A model generated the notes under the pieces. That model had not been told where the DNA came from. It searched no databases and worked only from the letters and a program-made list of their open reading frames with translations. From Pontibacter amylolyticus (GTDB taxonomy: Bacteria > Bacteroidota > Bacteroidia > Cytophagales > Hymenobacteraceae), in the NCBI RefSeq assembly GCF_014638845.1, contig NZ_BMFP01000003.1, positions 496,001-560,000 of the forward strand: 64,000 nucleotides of DNA, written 5' to 3'. Within the stretch, counting starts at the first letter, position 1. Each line of letters starts with the position of its first letter. Below, piece after piece: positions 36,484 to 44,601 of this stretch. Both the position numbers and the translations under genes were made by a program.

Positions 36484-36498
36484 ATAGACTAGCTTTGC
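36467..36498 (+). promoter_or_regulatory. Promoter of the outer-membrane receptor gene
   Basis: TTG at 36467-36469 and TAGCTTTGC at 36490-36498 are 20 bases apart and fit the Bacteroidota consensus very well. Confidence 0.7.
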
Positions 36499-36535
36499 CA
36501 CATCCTATTACACTACATGCTAACAAAGTAACACT

Positions 36536-38971
36536 ATGAAAAAGTTATTCTACTTATTCGCTTTCATGTTCATTACCACACTGTCACACAATACCTTAGC
36601 CCAAACTGAAGGCTGGCTGAAGGGTAACGTGCTGGACGAAAAAGGAGAAGGCCTGGGATTCGTGAATGTCGCCGTGCTCTCCCCCTCTTCTGATGCAGTC
36701 GTGACAGGTGCCATTGCCGAAATGGACGGAACCTTCCGCATCAAAACGCCGGCAAAGGGAAGCTACAAATTGAAGTTAAGCGGTTTGGGCTACCTGCCCA
36801 TGGTAACGGAGGTCTTTGAAGTGACCGGACCTGACTTCAGCCGCGACTTCGGAAGGCTGCAGCTGAAACCGGACGTTAAAACCCTGAAGGAGGTGACCAT
36901 CCAGACCATGCGCCCCACCATCACGAACGATGCTGAGAAGATGGTGGTGAGCGTGGAAGGAACCGGACTGGCACAGGGCAGCACGGCCTACGAGGTGCTG
37001 GAGAAATCACCGGGCGTGTGGATTGACCAGGATGGCAACATCACCCTGAACGGCAAGCCCGGCGTGCAGGTCATGATCAACGGCAAGCAGTCGTACCTAT
37101 CCGGCAAGCAGCTGCAGAACCTGCTGCAGGGCATGTCGGCCGAAAACCTGAAGGACCTGGAGATCATCACCAACCCATCCTCCCGCTACGATGCGGAGGG
37201 CGCTTCCGGCATCATCAACATCAACCTGAAAAAGAACGAAGCCTTTGGCATGAACGGCAGCGTGTACGCCGGTTACCAGTACAACCGCATGAGCTCCTAC
37301 AACACAGGCTTCGACCTGAACCACAAGAGCGGCAAGTGGAACACCACGGCTGGCCTGGACTTTGCACGCCGCAGGAACTTCCGCGACATGGAGATGGAGC
37401 GTATTTTCAACGATCCGGCCGGCCGCAGCTTCTTCGACCAGGAAGGTATAGAAGAGCGCGAGCGCCTCAACCCGACCCTGCGCCTGGGCACTGATTACGA
37501 GATCAACGACCGCCACAGCGTAGGCTTCATGAGCAACCTGTTCTACAACTCCAACGAGGGCATTTTCAACACGGAGTCTGACCTGCGTCGCCCGGTAGCT
37601 GCCGATAGCCGCCACATCTCCGCCACCAACGAGCACGAGAGTACCTACCGCAACGGTACCTTTAACCTGCACTACAACGGCAAACTCGACACGGTGGGCA
37701 CTACCCTTTCGGCTGACGTGGACTATGCCCGCATCAAGGACGAGACCGACTTTGTGTTCAAGAACAGGCAGTATTTGCTGGGCACCAACGAACTGGTAAG
37801 CCAGGAGCACCTCACCAGCTTTAACCCCACCGGCTACGACATCCTGGCTGGTAAAGTAGACTTCAGTAAGAAACTGGGCAAAGACGGAAAGCTGGAACTG
37901 GGCGCCAAGGCCAGCCATGTGGTGTCCGACAACGAGCTGCTCTTCTACGAGGTAACGGACGGACGTAAGGTGCTGGACCCACGCCGTACCAGCCACTTTG
38001 TGTACACCGAGAACATCTATGCCGGCTATGCGAACTACTCTGCTAAACTGAGTGACACCTGGAAAATAATGGGCGGTCTTCGCGCGGAGCATACTTCATC
38101 CGAGGGCAACTCCATCACGTTGGAGGATATCAAAAAGCGCAACTACCTGGACCTGTTCCCCAGCCTGTTCCTGCAGCAGAAGGTGAGCGACGACTACCAG
38201 GTGAGCTACAAGTACAGCCGCCGCATCAATCGCCCTTACTACGGCCAGCTGAATCCGTTCATCTTCTACCTCGATCCCTATACCTGGTCGCAGGGCAACC
38301 CGAACCTGAAACCGCAGTACACCAACTCCTTTGAGATCACGCAGACCCTGAAGGAGCGCTACAACCTGATGGCCGGCTACTCCATCACCACCGACTTCAT
38401 TGGGGAGATACCGACCTACAACAGCGAGGACAACACCACGGTGTTCGGCCAGCGCAACATCGAGAGCTACAAGAACCTGTATACCACCCTGGTGGCACCT
38501 GTAAAGATCTCCGGCAAATGGGAGATGAGCAACACGGCCACCCTGGCTTACCAGCGCTATACCAAAGAAGTGAATGCACAGGACGTTATCAATGACCAGG
38601 TGCTGTTCTACGTGCAGTCTAACCAGAGCATCCAGCTGCCCAAGGACGTCCGCCTGGAGCTGAACGCCGGATTCCAGGGACCAGCCGTGTATGGCCTGTA
38701 CGAGATCAAGAGCCAGTGGTGGCTCGATGCCGGCCTGAAACGCACTTTCATGGACGACCGCCTGACGCTGGCTCTTAACGCAACCGACATCTTTCAAACC
38801 CGTGTGCTGAAAGTGAAAACGATGCTGGATGGCAACCTCAACGCCATCGACCAGTACCAGGGCACCCAGAGCATCCGCATCAACCTGCGCTACAATTTCG
38901 CCAAGGGCAAAGACTTCGAAGCGAAGAAACGCAACAACAGCCTGGAGGAGATCAACAGAACCGGAAATTAA
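36536..38971 (+). CDS. Outer-membrane beta-barrel receptor (TonB-dependent-like, OMP_b-brl type)
   Basis: An 811-residue protein with signal peptide (MKKLFYLFAFMFITTLSHNTLAQ). Residues 24-115 are a carboxypeptidase-regulatory-like domain (LKGNVLDEKGEGLGFVNVAV), residues 125-235 a plug domain (VTIQTMRPTITNDAEKMVVS; VMINGKQSYLSGKQLQN), and the rest a 22-strand-like barrel with the family's typical YSRRINRPYYGQLNPFIFYL segment. It belongs to the outer-membrane beta-barrel family related to TonB-dependent receptors but lacks an obvious TonB box and a SusD partner. In Bacteroidota such genes are often under small repressors of the PadR type; here no regulator is adjacent, but its promoter carries a strong palindrome. 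The ligand is unknown. Confidence 0.9.
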   Translation: MKKLFYLFAFMFITTLSHNTLAQTEGWLKGNVLDEKGEGLGFVNVAVLSPSSDAVVTGAIAEMDGTFRIKTPAKGSYKLKLSGLGYLPMVTEVFEVTGPDFSRDFGRLQLKPDVKTLKEVTIQTMRPTITNDAEKMVVSVEGTGLAQGSTAYEVLEKSPGVWIDQDGNITLNGKPGVQVMINGKQSYLSGKQLQNLLQGMSAENLKDLEIITNPSSRYDAEGASGIININLKKNEAFGMNGSVYAGYQYNRMSSYNTGFDLNHKSGKWNTTAGLDFARRRNFRDMEMERIFNDPAGRSFFDQEGIEERERLNPTLRLGTDYEINDRHSVGFMSNLFYNSNEGIFNTESDLRRPVAADSRHISATNEHESTYRNGTFNLHYNGKLDTVGTTLSADVDYARIKDETDFVFKNRQYLLGTNELVSQEHLTSFNPTGYDILAGKVDFSKKLGKDGKLELGAKASHVVSDNELLFYEVTDGRKVLDPRRTSHFVYTENIYAGYANYSAKLSDTWKIMGGLRAEHTSSEGNSITLEDIKKRNYLDLFPSLFLQQKVSDDYQVSYKYSRRINRPYYGQLNPFIFYLDPYTWSQGNPNLKPQYTNSFEITQTLKERYNLMAGYSITTDFIGEIPTYNSEDNTTVFGQRNIESYKNLYTTLVAPVKISGKWEMSNTATLAYQRYTKEVNAQDVINDQVLFYVQSNQSIQLPKDVRLELNAGFQGPAVYGLYEIKSQWWLDAGLKRTFMDDRLTLALNATDIFQTRVLKVKTMLDGNLNAIDQYQGTQSIRINLRYNFAKGKDFEAKKRNNSLEEINRTGN

Positions 38972-39110
38972 ATTAGATAAATAGTACTTGTTAGCCTACT
39001 CAGCCCCCGCACCACCGAGTGCGAAGGCTGTTTCCTTTAAGGACAGGTATAGCCGCCCTATCCTGAAGCGGCCCTGGCACGTAGTATTACATTCAATAAA
39101 ACGAACTACG

Positions 39111-39860
39111 ATGCAAGACGAGACTATAGAACCTAAGAAACTACGGTTAGCGGCCGTAGGCGACATACATGTGAGTGAGCAGGATACAGGCAAATGGGTT
39201 GACTTTTTCAGGCAGGTGTCGGAGGAGGCGGATGTGCTGCTGCTCTGCGGCGACCTGACCGACACGGGCCGCGAAAGCGAGGCCGAGGTGCTGGCCGGAG
39301 AACTCAGGTCCTGCTCCATACCGGTGCTGGCCGTGCTGGGTAACCACGACTATGACCACGACCAGGTCAAGAAACTGCGTAAGGTTTTTGTCCAAACCAA
39401 CCTGCAGCTGCTCGACGGTGACTTCACGGTGATCGAAAATGTGGGCTTTGCCGGCGTGAAAGGGTATGGTGGCGGCTTCGATAGGTATATGCTGGGTATG
39501 TTTGGCGAGCAACTCAACAAGGACTTTGTGCAGGAAGCCGTGACCGAGGCTTTGAAGCTGGATGCGGCCCTGTCGCAGCTCGACAGTCAGCAAACTGACA
39601 TGAAAAAGATCGTGCTGCTGCATTACGCGCCCATTCAGGCTACCGTGGAGGGGGAACCGGAGGCCATCCATGCTTTCCTGGGCTGCTCCCGCCTGGAGGA
39701 GCCACTGAACCGGCGCAATGTGCTGGCCACTTTCCATGGGCACGCGCACGTGGGCACGCTCGAGGGCAAAACCAGCACCGGTGTGCAGGTGTTCAATGTG
39801 TCGCTGCCCGTGCTACAGAAGTCGGGCTACGAAAGGCCTTACTTTTTGTACGAGGTATAG
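39111..39860 (+). CDS. Calcineurin-like metallophosphoesterase
   Basis: A 249-residue cytosolic enzyme. The five metal motifs are present in order: GDIHVS, CGDLTDTG, LGNHDYDHD, LLHYAP and FHGHAHVG, which supply the Asp, His and Asn ligands of a two-metal centre. No signal peptide is seen. A long in-frame extension to 38988 exists, but it has no family features, so I start at MQDETIEPKK. The substrate could be a phosphodiester or protein phosphate. It lies 139 bases after the receptor gene and may be co-transcribed. The stop codon is part of a perfect palindrome of AGGTATAG and its complement. Confidence 0.9.
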   Translation: MQDETIEPKKLRLAAVGDIHVSEQDTGKWVDFFRQVSEEADVLLLCGDLTDTGRESEAEVLAGELRSCSIPVLAVLGNHDYDHDQVKKLRKVFVQTNLQLLDGDFTVIENVGFAGVKGYGGGFDRYMLGMFGEQLNKDFVQEAVTEALKLDAALSQLDSQQTDMKKIVLLHYAPIQATVEGEPEAIHAFLGCSRLEEPLNRRNVLATFHGHAHVGTLEGKTSTGVQVFNVSLPVLQKSGYERPYFLYEV

Positions 39861-39870
39861 CGCTATACCT
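39853..39870. repeat. Perfect 18-base palindrome of AGGTATAG and complement
   Basis: AGGTATAGCGCTATACCT at 39853-39870 includes the phosphoesterase's stop codon. It joins two copies of the window-wide motif head to head. Confidence 0.9.
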
Positions 39871-40271
39871 TCATGCCTAAGTTATTGAGATTGGTGCGCG
39901 AGCAATCCGCTATATTCTAATTGCACACACCACCGTGTTGCTTAAACTGAAAGCCAGGTATAGAACAGAACGAAGCGGCTGTTCTATACCTGGCTTTTGA
40001 ATTCGCGCTGAAAAACCGTACTTTTGCACCTCTTTATGCAGCACCTGTCTATCCATAGCACCCCTACTCCCCCTTGACGCAAGCTGGCCTCTGGCCACGT
40101 TTTCATAGAGGCCTGCCTATACCTGCCCATCCGGATCAGGTATAGACTTCGGGCACTCTCTATTTTTTATAGCCTTTAACTCGTCGCTCACCTCCGCAGG
40201 TGCGACACGGTCGGCTGTATACATCACTTCAGAATAATTATAACATCATACAGTATACTTAATTACAGTAC
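39861..40271. other. Intergenic region with three motif hairpins
   Basis: 411 bases between the phosphoesterase and the SulP gene. It holds the hairpin at 39950-39997 and the inverted pair CTATACCTG / CAGGTATAG at 40117-40125 and 40137-40145, whose 11-base loop contains a short ATCCGGAT palindrome. The last 100 bases are AT-rich and should contain the SulP promoter, but no clean consensus is visible. Confidence 0.6.
39950..39997 (+). terminator. Strong motif hairpin
   Basis: AAAGCCAGGTATAGAACAG (39950-39968) pairs perfectly over 19 bases with CTGTTCTATACCTGGCTTT (39979-39997), followed by a short T-run. It contains one AGGTATAG motif per arm. Confidence 0.8.
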
Positions 40272-41861
40272 ATGCAATCCGATAATTTACCGCTTCAACC
40301 AAAAATAAAAGACAGTCTGTTCTCGCACGTAAAGACCGATCTGCCCGCCGGCCTTGTCGTTTTCCTGATTGCCCTGCCGCTCTGCCTTGGCATTTCGCTC
40401 GCCTCGGGCGCTCCCCTGTTCTCGGGGATCATCGCAGGTATAGTGGGCGGCATTGTGGTGGGTTTCCTGAGTGGCTCCAAAGTGAACGTGAGCGGACCGG
40501 CAGCCTCTGTGGCACTGGTTATTTACATGGCCATCGAATCGCTGGGCTCGTTCCAGATCGTGCTGAGCGCCGTGATCATTGCCGGGGTTTTCCAGATCAT
40601 ACTCGGGTTTCTTCGTGCCGGTACCATCGCCTATTTCTTCCCATCTTCCATGATCAAGGGTATACTGGCGTCCATCGGTCTTATTCTGATCATCAACCAG
40701 ATTCCGCATGCGTTCGGGTACTCAGGCAAGGCACTGTTTGGCGGCATGGAAGGTGGTTTCAGCGCCAATATTTTTCGCGAAATCGCAGGGATTGTAAACT
40801 ACATCAGCATTGGGGCGACCGTTATCACGTTCCTATCACTGCTCATCATTTTTGCCTGGGACCAGCCCGCCCTCAAGCGCTATACCTTCTTTAAGTTTGT
40901 GCCCTCTGCCCTGATCGCCGTGCTGGCCAGCATTGGCATCAACCAGCTCTTTATCTCCTACTTTCCGGAGCTCGCCCTAAGCGGCGGACGATTGGTGCAG
41001 TTGCCGGCGGCTGGTAGTCTGGGGGAGTTCTTCTCGTTTTTCACTTTCCCGGATTTCTCGCAGATCACAAACCCGCAGCTTTGGACGGTAGCGCTGAGCG
41101 TCGCCTTTATCGCCTCCCTTGAATCGCTGCTCAGCACAGAGGCTGGTGACAAACTGGACCCTTATAAGCGCAAGTCCTCGACCAACCGCGAACTGAAAGC
41201 CCAGGGCATCGGCAACATTGTTTCCGGCATGATTGGTGGCCTGCCGGTTACCGCCGTGATTGTGCGCACCTCGGCCAACGTGTCGTCAGGAGGCCGTACG
41301 CCACTCTCCACTATTACCCACGGTACGGTCATGCTCATCTGCGTGATGGCGATTCCGCACCTGCTCAACCTGATCCCGCTGGCCTCGTTGTCGGCTGTGC
41401 TGTTTGTGGTAGGTTACAAACTAACGTCCGTCTCCCTGTTCCGACGCATGTGGAAGGCGGGCAAGCGCCAGTTTGTACCTTTCTTTGTGACCGTGGTGGC
41501 CGTGATGCTCACCGACCTGATTACGGGTATCGTGATCGGTGGTGCCGTATCAGTGTTCATGATCCTGCGCGATAATTACCGCACTCCGTTTTTCGTGGAC
41601 CGTGAGGCGCATTACGAAGGCGAGCATATTGAACTGGTACTGGCACAGGAGGTTACCTTCCTCAACAAGGCCAGCATCATGCTAACGCTGGATCACGTAG
41701 CCCCGAACTCCACCGTGCGGATAGATGGCTCCCAATCCGTGCACATAGATGACGACGTGCTGGAGATCATTGAAGATTTTAAGGCCACCGCCGCCTACAA
41801 AAACATCAAAATGGAAACGATCGGTCTTGACAGGTTCTATGCGCAGCGCCAGCTGAGCTAG
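40272..41861 (+). CDS. SulP-family inorganic anion transporter
   Basis: A 529-residue membrane protein with about 12 helices. The N-terminal signature is DLPAGLVVFLIALPLCLGIS, and the family's SGPAASVALVIYM and TGLPVTAVIVRTSANV-like segments follow (here GLPVTAVIVRTSANVSSGG). The C-terminal 80 residues (QEVTFLNKASIMLTLDHVAP to DGSQSVHIDDD) form a short STAS domain. In Bacteroidota, close relatives are often paired with a carbonic anhydrase and may move bicarbonate; none is adjacent here, so sulfate, bicarbonate or another anion are all possible. It stands alone, downstream of the hairpin-rich region. Confidence 0.92.
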   Translation: MQSDNLPLQPKIKDSLFSHVKTDLPAGLVVFLIALPLCLGISLASGAPLFSGIIAGIVGGIVVGFLSGSKVNVSGPAASVALVIYMAIESLGSFQIVLSAVIIAGVFQIILGFLRAGTIAYFFPSSMIKGILASIGLILIINQIPHAFGYSGKALFGGMEGGFSANIFREIAGIVNYISIGATVITFLSLLIIFAWDQPALKRYTFFKFVPSALIAVLASIGINQLFISYFPELALSGGRLVQLPAAGSLGEFFSFFTFPDFSQITNPQLWTVALSVAFIASLESLLSTEAGDKLDPYKRKSSTNRELKAQGIGNIVSGMIGGLPVTAVIVRTSANVSSGGRTPLSTITHGTVMLICVMAIPHLLNLIPLASLSAVLFVVGYKLTSVSLFRRMWKAGKRQFVPFFVTVVAVMLTDLITGIVIGGAVSVFMILRDNYRTPFFVDREAHYEGEHIELVLAQEVTFLNKASIMLTLDHVAPNSTVRIDGSQSVHIDDDVLEIIEDFKATAAYKNIKMETIGLDRFYAQRQLS

Positions 41862-42051
41862 TTATGGCCGGCTCCCTGCTCAAGCCTTTCTTAAAAGCCC
41901 GTCGCTATACCTGTTACAAGGGACAGCGGCGGGCTTCACTTTTTATAGAAACCAGCAACTATGAAGGTATAGGGCACTTGCTTTATACTTTCAAATGATT
42001 ATATTTACATATTAAAACCAACAACCCCCTCACTCTAAAACATCAGCGCTT

Positions 42052-42486
42052 ATGGGCATGATAAAAGAATTCAAAGAGTTTGCCATGCGTGGCAACGTAA
42101 TGGACCTCGCCATTGGTATTATCATTGGTGCAGCGTTCAGCGGATTAGTAAATTCCGTTGTAAATGACTTGTTCATGCCGCTGGTAGGTGCAGCCCTTGG
42201 CGACATGGACTTCTCGAACCTGTATGTGCCGCTTGCCGATGCCGTGCCAGAAGGTCTGGCACTGGAGGAAGCGCGCAAACTAGGCGCCGTGTTTGCCTGG
42301 GGTAACTTTGTGACGGTGGCGCTTAACTTTCTGATACTGGCCTTCATCATCTTTCTGATCGTGAAAGGAATGAACCGCATGATGCGGAAAAAAGCCGCTG
42401 CCCCTGCTGTGCCGCCAGCTCCGACCAAAGAAGAAGTGCTCCTCACCGAAATGCGCGACGCCCTGCGAACCATCGCCGCGAAATAG
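42052..42486 (+). CDS. mscL: Large-conductance mechanosensitive channel
   Basis: A 144-residue protein with the MscL layout: N-terminal amphipathic helix (MIKEFKEFAMRGNVMDLAIG), TM1 with IIIGAAFSGLVNSVVNDLFMP, a periplasmic loop of about 45 residues, TM2 (WGNFVTVALNFLILAFIIFLIV), then a basic segment and C-terminal helix bundle (KEEVLLTEMRDALRTIAAK). It is a pentamer that opens under membrane tension during hypo-osmotic shock. It has its own strong terminator. Met1 or Met3 may be the start. Confidence 0.95.
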   Translation: MGMIKEFKEFAMRGNVMDLAIGIIIGAAFSGLVNSVVNDLFMPLVGAALGDMDFSNLYVPLADAVPEGLALEEARKLGAVFAWGNFVTVALNFLILAFIIFLIVKGMNRMMRKKAAAPAVPPAPTKEEVLLTEMRDALRTIAAK

Positions 42487-42502
42487 TATTTCCCCAATTC
42501 AT

Positions 42503-42554
42503 AAAAACCATGCTGTACGGGGGCGGACCTGCCTGGGTACAGCATGGTTTTTTG
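42503..42554 (+). terminator. Rho-independent terminator of mscL
   Basis: AAAACCATGCTGTAC pairs with GTACAGCATGGTTTT over 15 bases and is followed by Ts. Confidence 0.88.
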
Positions 42555-42567
42555 TTTTGGTGGTTGT

Positions 42568-42599
42568 GACCTCGCGGCGTGCGCAGCTCCCGCGAGTGT
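42568..42599. repeat. REP-like element, family B copy 1
   Basis: GACCTCGCGGCGTGCGCAGC followed by TCCCGCGAGTG. The arms CTCGCGG and CCGCGAG form the stem. Three more copies lie at 45838-45875, 46627-46663 and 46709-46744 (inverted). Confidence 0.75.
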
Positions 42600-42670
42600 T
42601 ATAGGGTGTCGGCTATACCTATACGCACCATTCTTTGGGATTTGCAAATCCAGATCAGCATGCATTTGGT

Positions 42671-42814
42671 TCGTAGGGACAGGTCGCGACCTGTCCGAAT
42701 CTTGCACGAATCGCCAGTTGGGTATATCACGAATCGCATGTTGTAAAAATACAGCACGGTCATTTGCAGTACCGGTCACAAGATGTGCGGACAGGTCGCG
42801 ACCCGTCCCTACGA
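42671..42814. repeat. REPIN-like element, family A copy 1
   Basis: A 144-base element with 27-base inverted ends. Each end contains the perfect palindrome core AGGTCGCGACCT; the left is TCGTAGGGACAGGTCGCGAC..., and the right its complement with one mismatch. The interior is about 90 bases and has no reading frame of note. A second element of the same build lies at 46450-46597. No transposase is nearby, so it would be moved in trans, as REPINs are by RAYT proteins. Confidence 0.75.
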
Positions 42815-42841
42815 GTATGATGTCGCTTTGATATGCTCTTC

Positions 42842-43126
42842 GGGACATCCATGTCCCAAAGCTTTATCGAGGGCCCTAACCCCACTGCCGGGGATGTCCA
42901 CATTCCCGGTAGTAGGTCTGCAGGTATAGGGGGATCAGGAAATCCACTATCGATTGCTTTCGGATTGATAAATCCGAAAGAGCCTGTGAACCTGGTTGCC
43001 ATGGACGGTTTGATTTTGTAGGTATACGGGGACAAGGATGTCCCCTCCAGAAATGCTTCCGGACACGGATGTCCGGAAGAGCGGAAAGATTGGCCCATGC
43101 ACGAACGACGTTACAGTGTAACGTCG
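42842..43126. repeat. Cluster of five short palindromes
   Basis: GGGACAT-cc-ATGTCCC (42842-42857); CCGGGGATGT-cc-ACATTCCCGG (42888-42909); GGGGACA-agga-TGTCCCC (43028-43045); CTTCCGGACA-cgga-TGTCCGGAAG (43056-43079); CGACGTTACA-g-TGTAACGTCG (43106-43126). The first four share an ACATCC/GGATGT-type core. Confidence 0.75.
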
Positions 43127-43136
43127 CTACATGTTA

Positions 43137-43200
43137 ACTCCCCAACTCCCAAAATCCTAAATTCTCAAACTCCCAAACTCTCAAACTCCTAAACTCTCTT
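43137..43200. repeat. CTCAAACTCC(C/T)AAA low-complexity repeat
   Basis: About six imperfect 9-10 base units of CTCAAACTCC/TAAACTCTC directly beside the 3' end of the creatininase-family gene. Reverse-oriented units lie upstream of the same gene (about 43957-43990), and direct units again at about 44097-44155. Confidence 0.7.
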
Positions 43201-43956
43201 ATACCTGTCTTTCGGGTCGATGGCGGCGAGTTCCTGCAGGAGCTGGGCGATGTTGCGGGTGGTGGCTTCGAAAAAGGCTTTGCCTTTGGCGGGTGTGGCG
43301 GCCGCCGGGTTGCCGATGCCGGTGTCGTCGCTCACCTGCGACCACAGGCGCTCTGCCCAGGCCCAGCCTTCGCGTATACCTGTCAGCCTGGACTTGTGCT
43401 CTTTGCCCTCCCCCGCTTCGCTGAGCGGCAGTACCAGGTCGGGGCGCAGGTGCTGCATGATGCTGGTTTCCATTTCGTCGGCGTGGTCGCCGGGGCTGTC
43501 GAAGAAGGCTTTGCGGTCGGCAGCCAGAAACCAGTTGCAGGTGAGCAGGAACACCTCCGGAAACTTCAGGCCCAGTTCGCGCAGTATCGGTTTAAAGTCG
43601 TTGCCGCCGTGGCTGTTGAGAACCAGTAGTTTGCGGATGCCCTGCCGGTTGAGCACCTCTACAATGTCGCGCAGGATGGCCAACTGCGTGCTGGGGTTCA
43701 GGTTAATGTCGAGGGTGATGTCGGCCTGGCCGGTGTTCACGCCAAAGGGGATGACCGGAAGCACCGATACCTTCACTCCCGCCTCCCAGGCCAGCCTGGC
43801 CGCTTCGGCGGCCACAGCCTCGGCTTCGAAGTTGTCGGTACCGTAGGGCAGGTGGTAGTTGTGGGCTTCGGTGGCGCCCCAGGGCAATATGGCAACCTCC
43901 ACCTGCTGGTCTTTGATAGCTTTCCAGTTCGATTCGGCAAGAATGTAAGGGCGCAT
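43189..43956 (-). CDS. Creatininase/creatinine amidohydrolase family protein
   Basis: A 255-residue metal hydrolase. The family motifs are VAILPWGATEAHNYHLPYGTD (Glu and His ligands), LDINLNPSTQLAILRDIVE, VLNSHGGND and DSPGDHADEMETSIM, which carries the Asp/His and Glu of the second metal site. Family members open cyclic or linear amides, including creatinine, mycofactocin precursor and formamidopyrimidine intermediates; the substrate here is not known. It is alone on the minus strand, flanked on both sides by low-complexity repeats in inverted orientation. A TAGGTATAnn-like motif pair lies at both the 3' and internal positions. Confidence 0.9.
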   Translation of the reverse strand: MRPYILAESNWKAIKDQQVEVAILPWGATEAHNYHLPYGTDNFEAEAVAAEAARLAWEAGVKVSVLPVIPFGVNTGQADITLDINLNPSTQLAILRDIVEVLNRQGIRKLLVLNSHGGNDFKPILRELGLKFPEVFLLTCNWFLAADRKAFFDSPGDHADEMETSIMQHLRPDLVLPLSEAGEGKEHKSRLTGIREGWAWAERLWSQVSDDTGIGNPAAATPAKGKAFFEATTRNIAQLLQELAAIDPKDRYKRV

Positions 43957-44144
43957 GGGAGTTTAAGAGTTTAAGAGTTTGGGAGTTAAAAATTGCAAAG
44001 GCAGAAAGTTAAAAAACTATAGGTTATGAAGTAATTAAGTTGCTGTATTGTAAACGCCTATCCATATACCTGGATTAATTTCAAATGAGTCCTGGCTCCC
44101 GAACTCCCACAATCCAAACCTCTCAAACTCCTAAACTCTCAAAC
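43957..44144. repeat. Low-complexity repeats between creatininase and STAS-like genes
   Basis: 43957-43990 repeats GAGTTTAAGAGTTTGGGAG; 44097-44155 repeats CTCAAACTCCTAAACTC. These are the same units in opposite orientations, about 110 bases apart, and could pair. The bases between them are AT-rich with one CATATACCTGG motif. Confidence 0.65.
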
Positions 44145-44543
44145 TCATAAACTTTCAGTCAGCCAGGCAATGGCCTCGTCTATGTTGTCGAAGCTGCGAT
44201 AAGCGACAGAACCTACCACCAGCGCGGCAGCGTTAGAGGAAATTGCTTCACGGTCAGCATCTCGGGTGTTCAACTTAGCAAACTTCTGCAGCCGCGTAGT
44301 GGCCAGCTGCAGCGCCAGCTGATTGACAACTTTGGCGTACTCCTCCAGCGGCACTGTCACCTTCGACTGACGCGTGTCAGTGAGGATGCGCTTGACGTCG
44401 TAGCTGCGTACAGCGTCTATCACCTCGTCAATGATGTAGCTCACCTCCGGCATGGTATAATCATGCATGTTGGGCCATTCCACAAACAGGACATCGTAGG
44501 TTGGGTTATAATCTAGCTTCAGGAACTTGTTGGGAATGATCAT
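44145..44543 (-). CDS. STAS/SpoIIAA-like protein, paralogue 2
   Basis: A 132-residue single-domain protein with the pattern shared by the nearby paralogues: KFLKLDYNPTYDVLFVEWP (two strands with D-Y-N-P), a helix (MPEVSYIIDEVIDAVRSYDV) leading to KRILTDTRQSKV, then helices (EEYAKVVNQLALQLA) and a closing strand and helix (VAYRSFDNIDEAIAWL). I infer a STAS-like alpha/beta fold. There is no phosphorylatable serine in the usual STAS position that I can identify. Function unknown. It is separated by 58 bases from paralogue 3 on the same strand and may share its transcript. Confidence 0.75.
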   Translation of the reverse strand: MIIPNKFLKLDYNPTYDVLFVEWPNMHDYTMPEVSYIIDEVIDAVRSYDVKRILTDTRQSKVTVPLEEYAKVVNQLALQLATTRLQKFAKLNTRDADREAISSNAAALVVGSVAYRSFDNIDEAIAWLTESL

Positions 44544-44601
44544 CTTCAGGTATAAGGTGCCGTTTTTTTAAGTGCGGTGCAAAGGCAGCGCGTCCGGAAA
44601 G

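Larger units (their letters stand above)
36186..36535. other. Intergenic region with terminator and receptor promoter
   Basis: 350 bases. The left end holds the terminator at 36226-36267; the middle (36290-36410) shows no feature I can name; the right end carries the palindrome and promoter described separately. Confidence 0.5.
42555..43188. other. REP-rich intergenic region
   Basis: About 630 bases without a gene, packed with palindromic repeats: a CTCGCGG/CCGCGAG hairpin, a REPIN-like element with inverted GGACAGGTCGCGACCTGTCC arms, four hairpins sharing ACATCC/GGATGT, and a CGACGTTACA hairpin. It ends in low-complexity CTCAAACTCCC repeats next to the creatininase gene. Confidence 0.8.

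Noticed and set aside
37097-38092. A 331-codon minus-strand frame opposite the outer-membrane receptor
   Set aside because: Antisense shadow of a G+C-rich barrel gene; no domain.
38988-39110. Upstream extension of the metallophosphoesterase
   Set aside because: Ala/Pro/Ser-rich with no family match; the GDIH motif sits at the proper distance from the ATG at 39111.
42671-42814. Insertion sequence
   Set aside because: Inverted ends are present, but the interior is about 90 bases with no transposase frame; REPIN/MITE is the better description.
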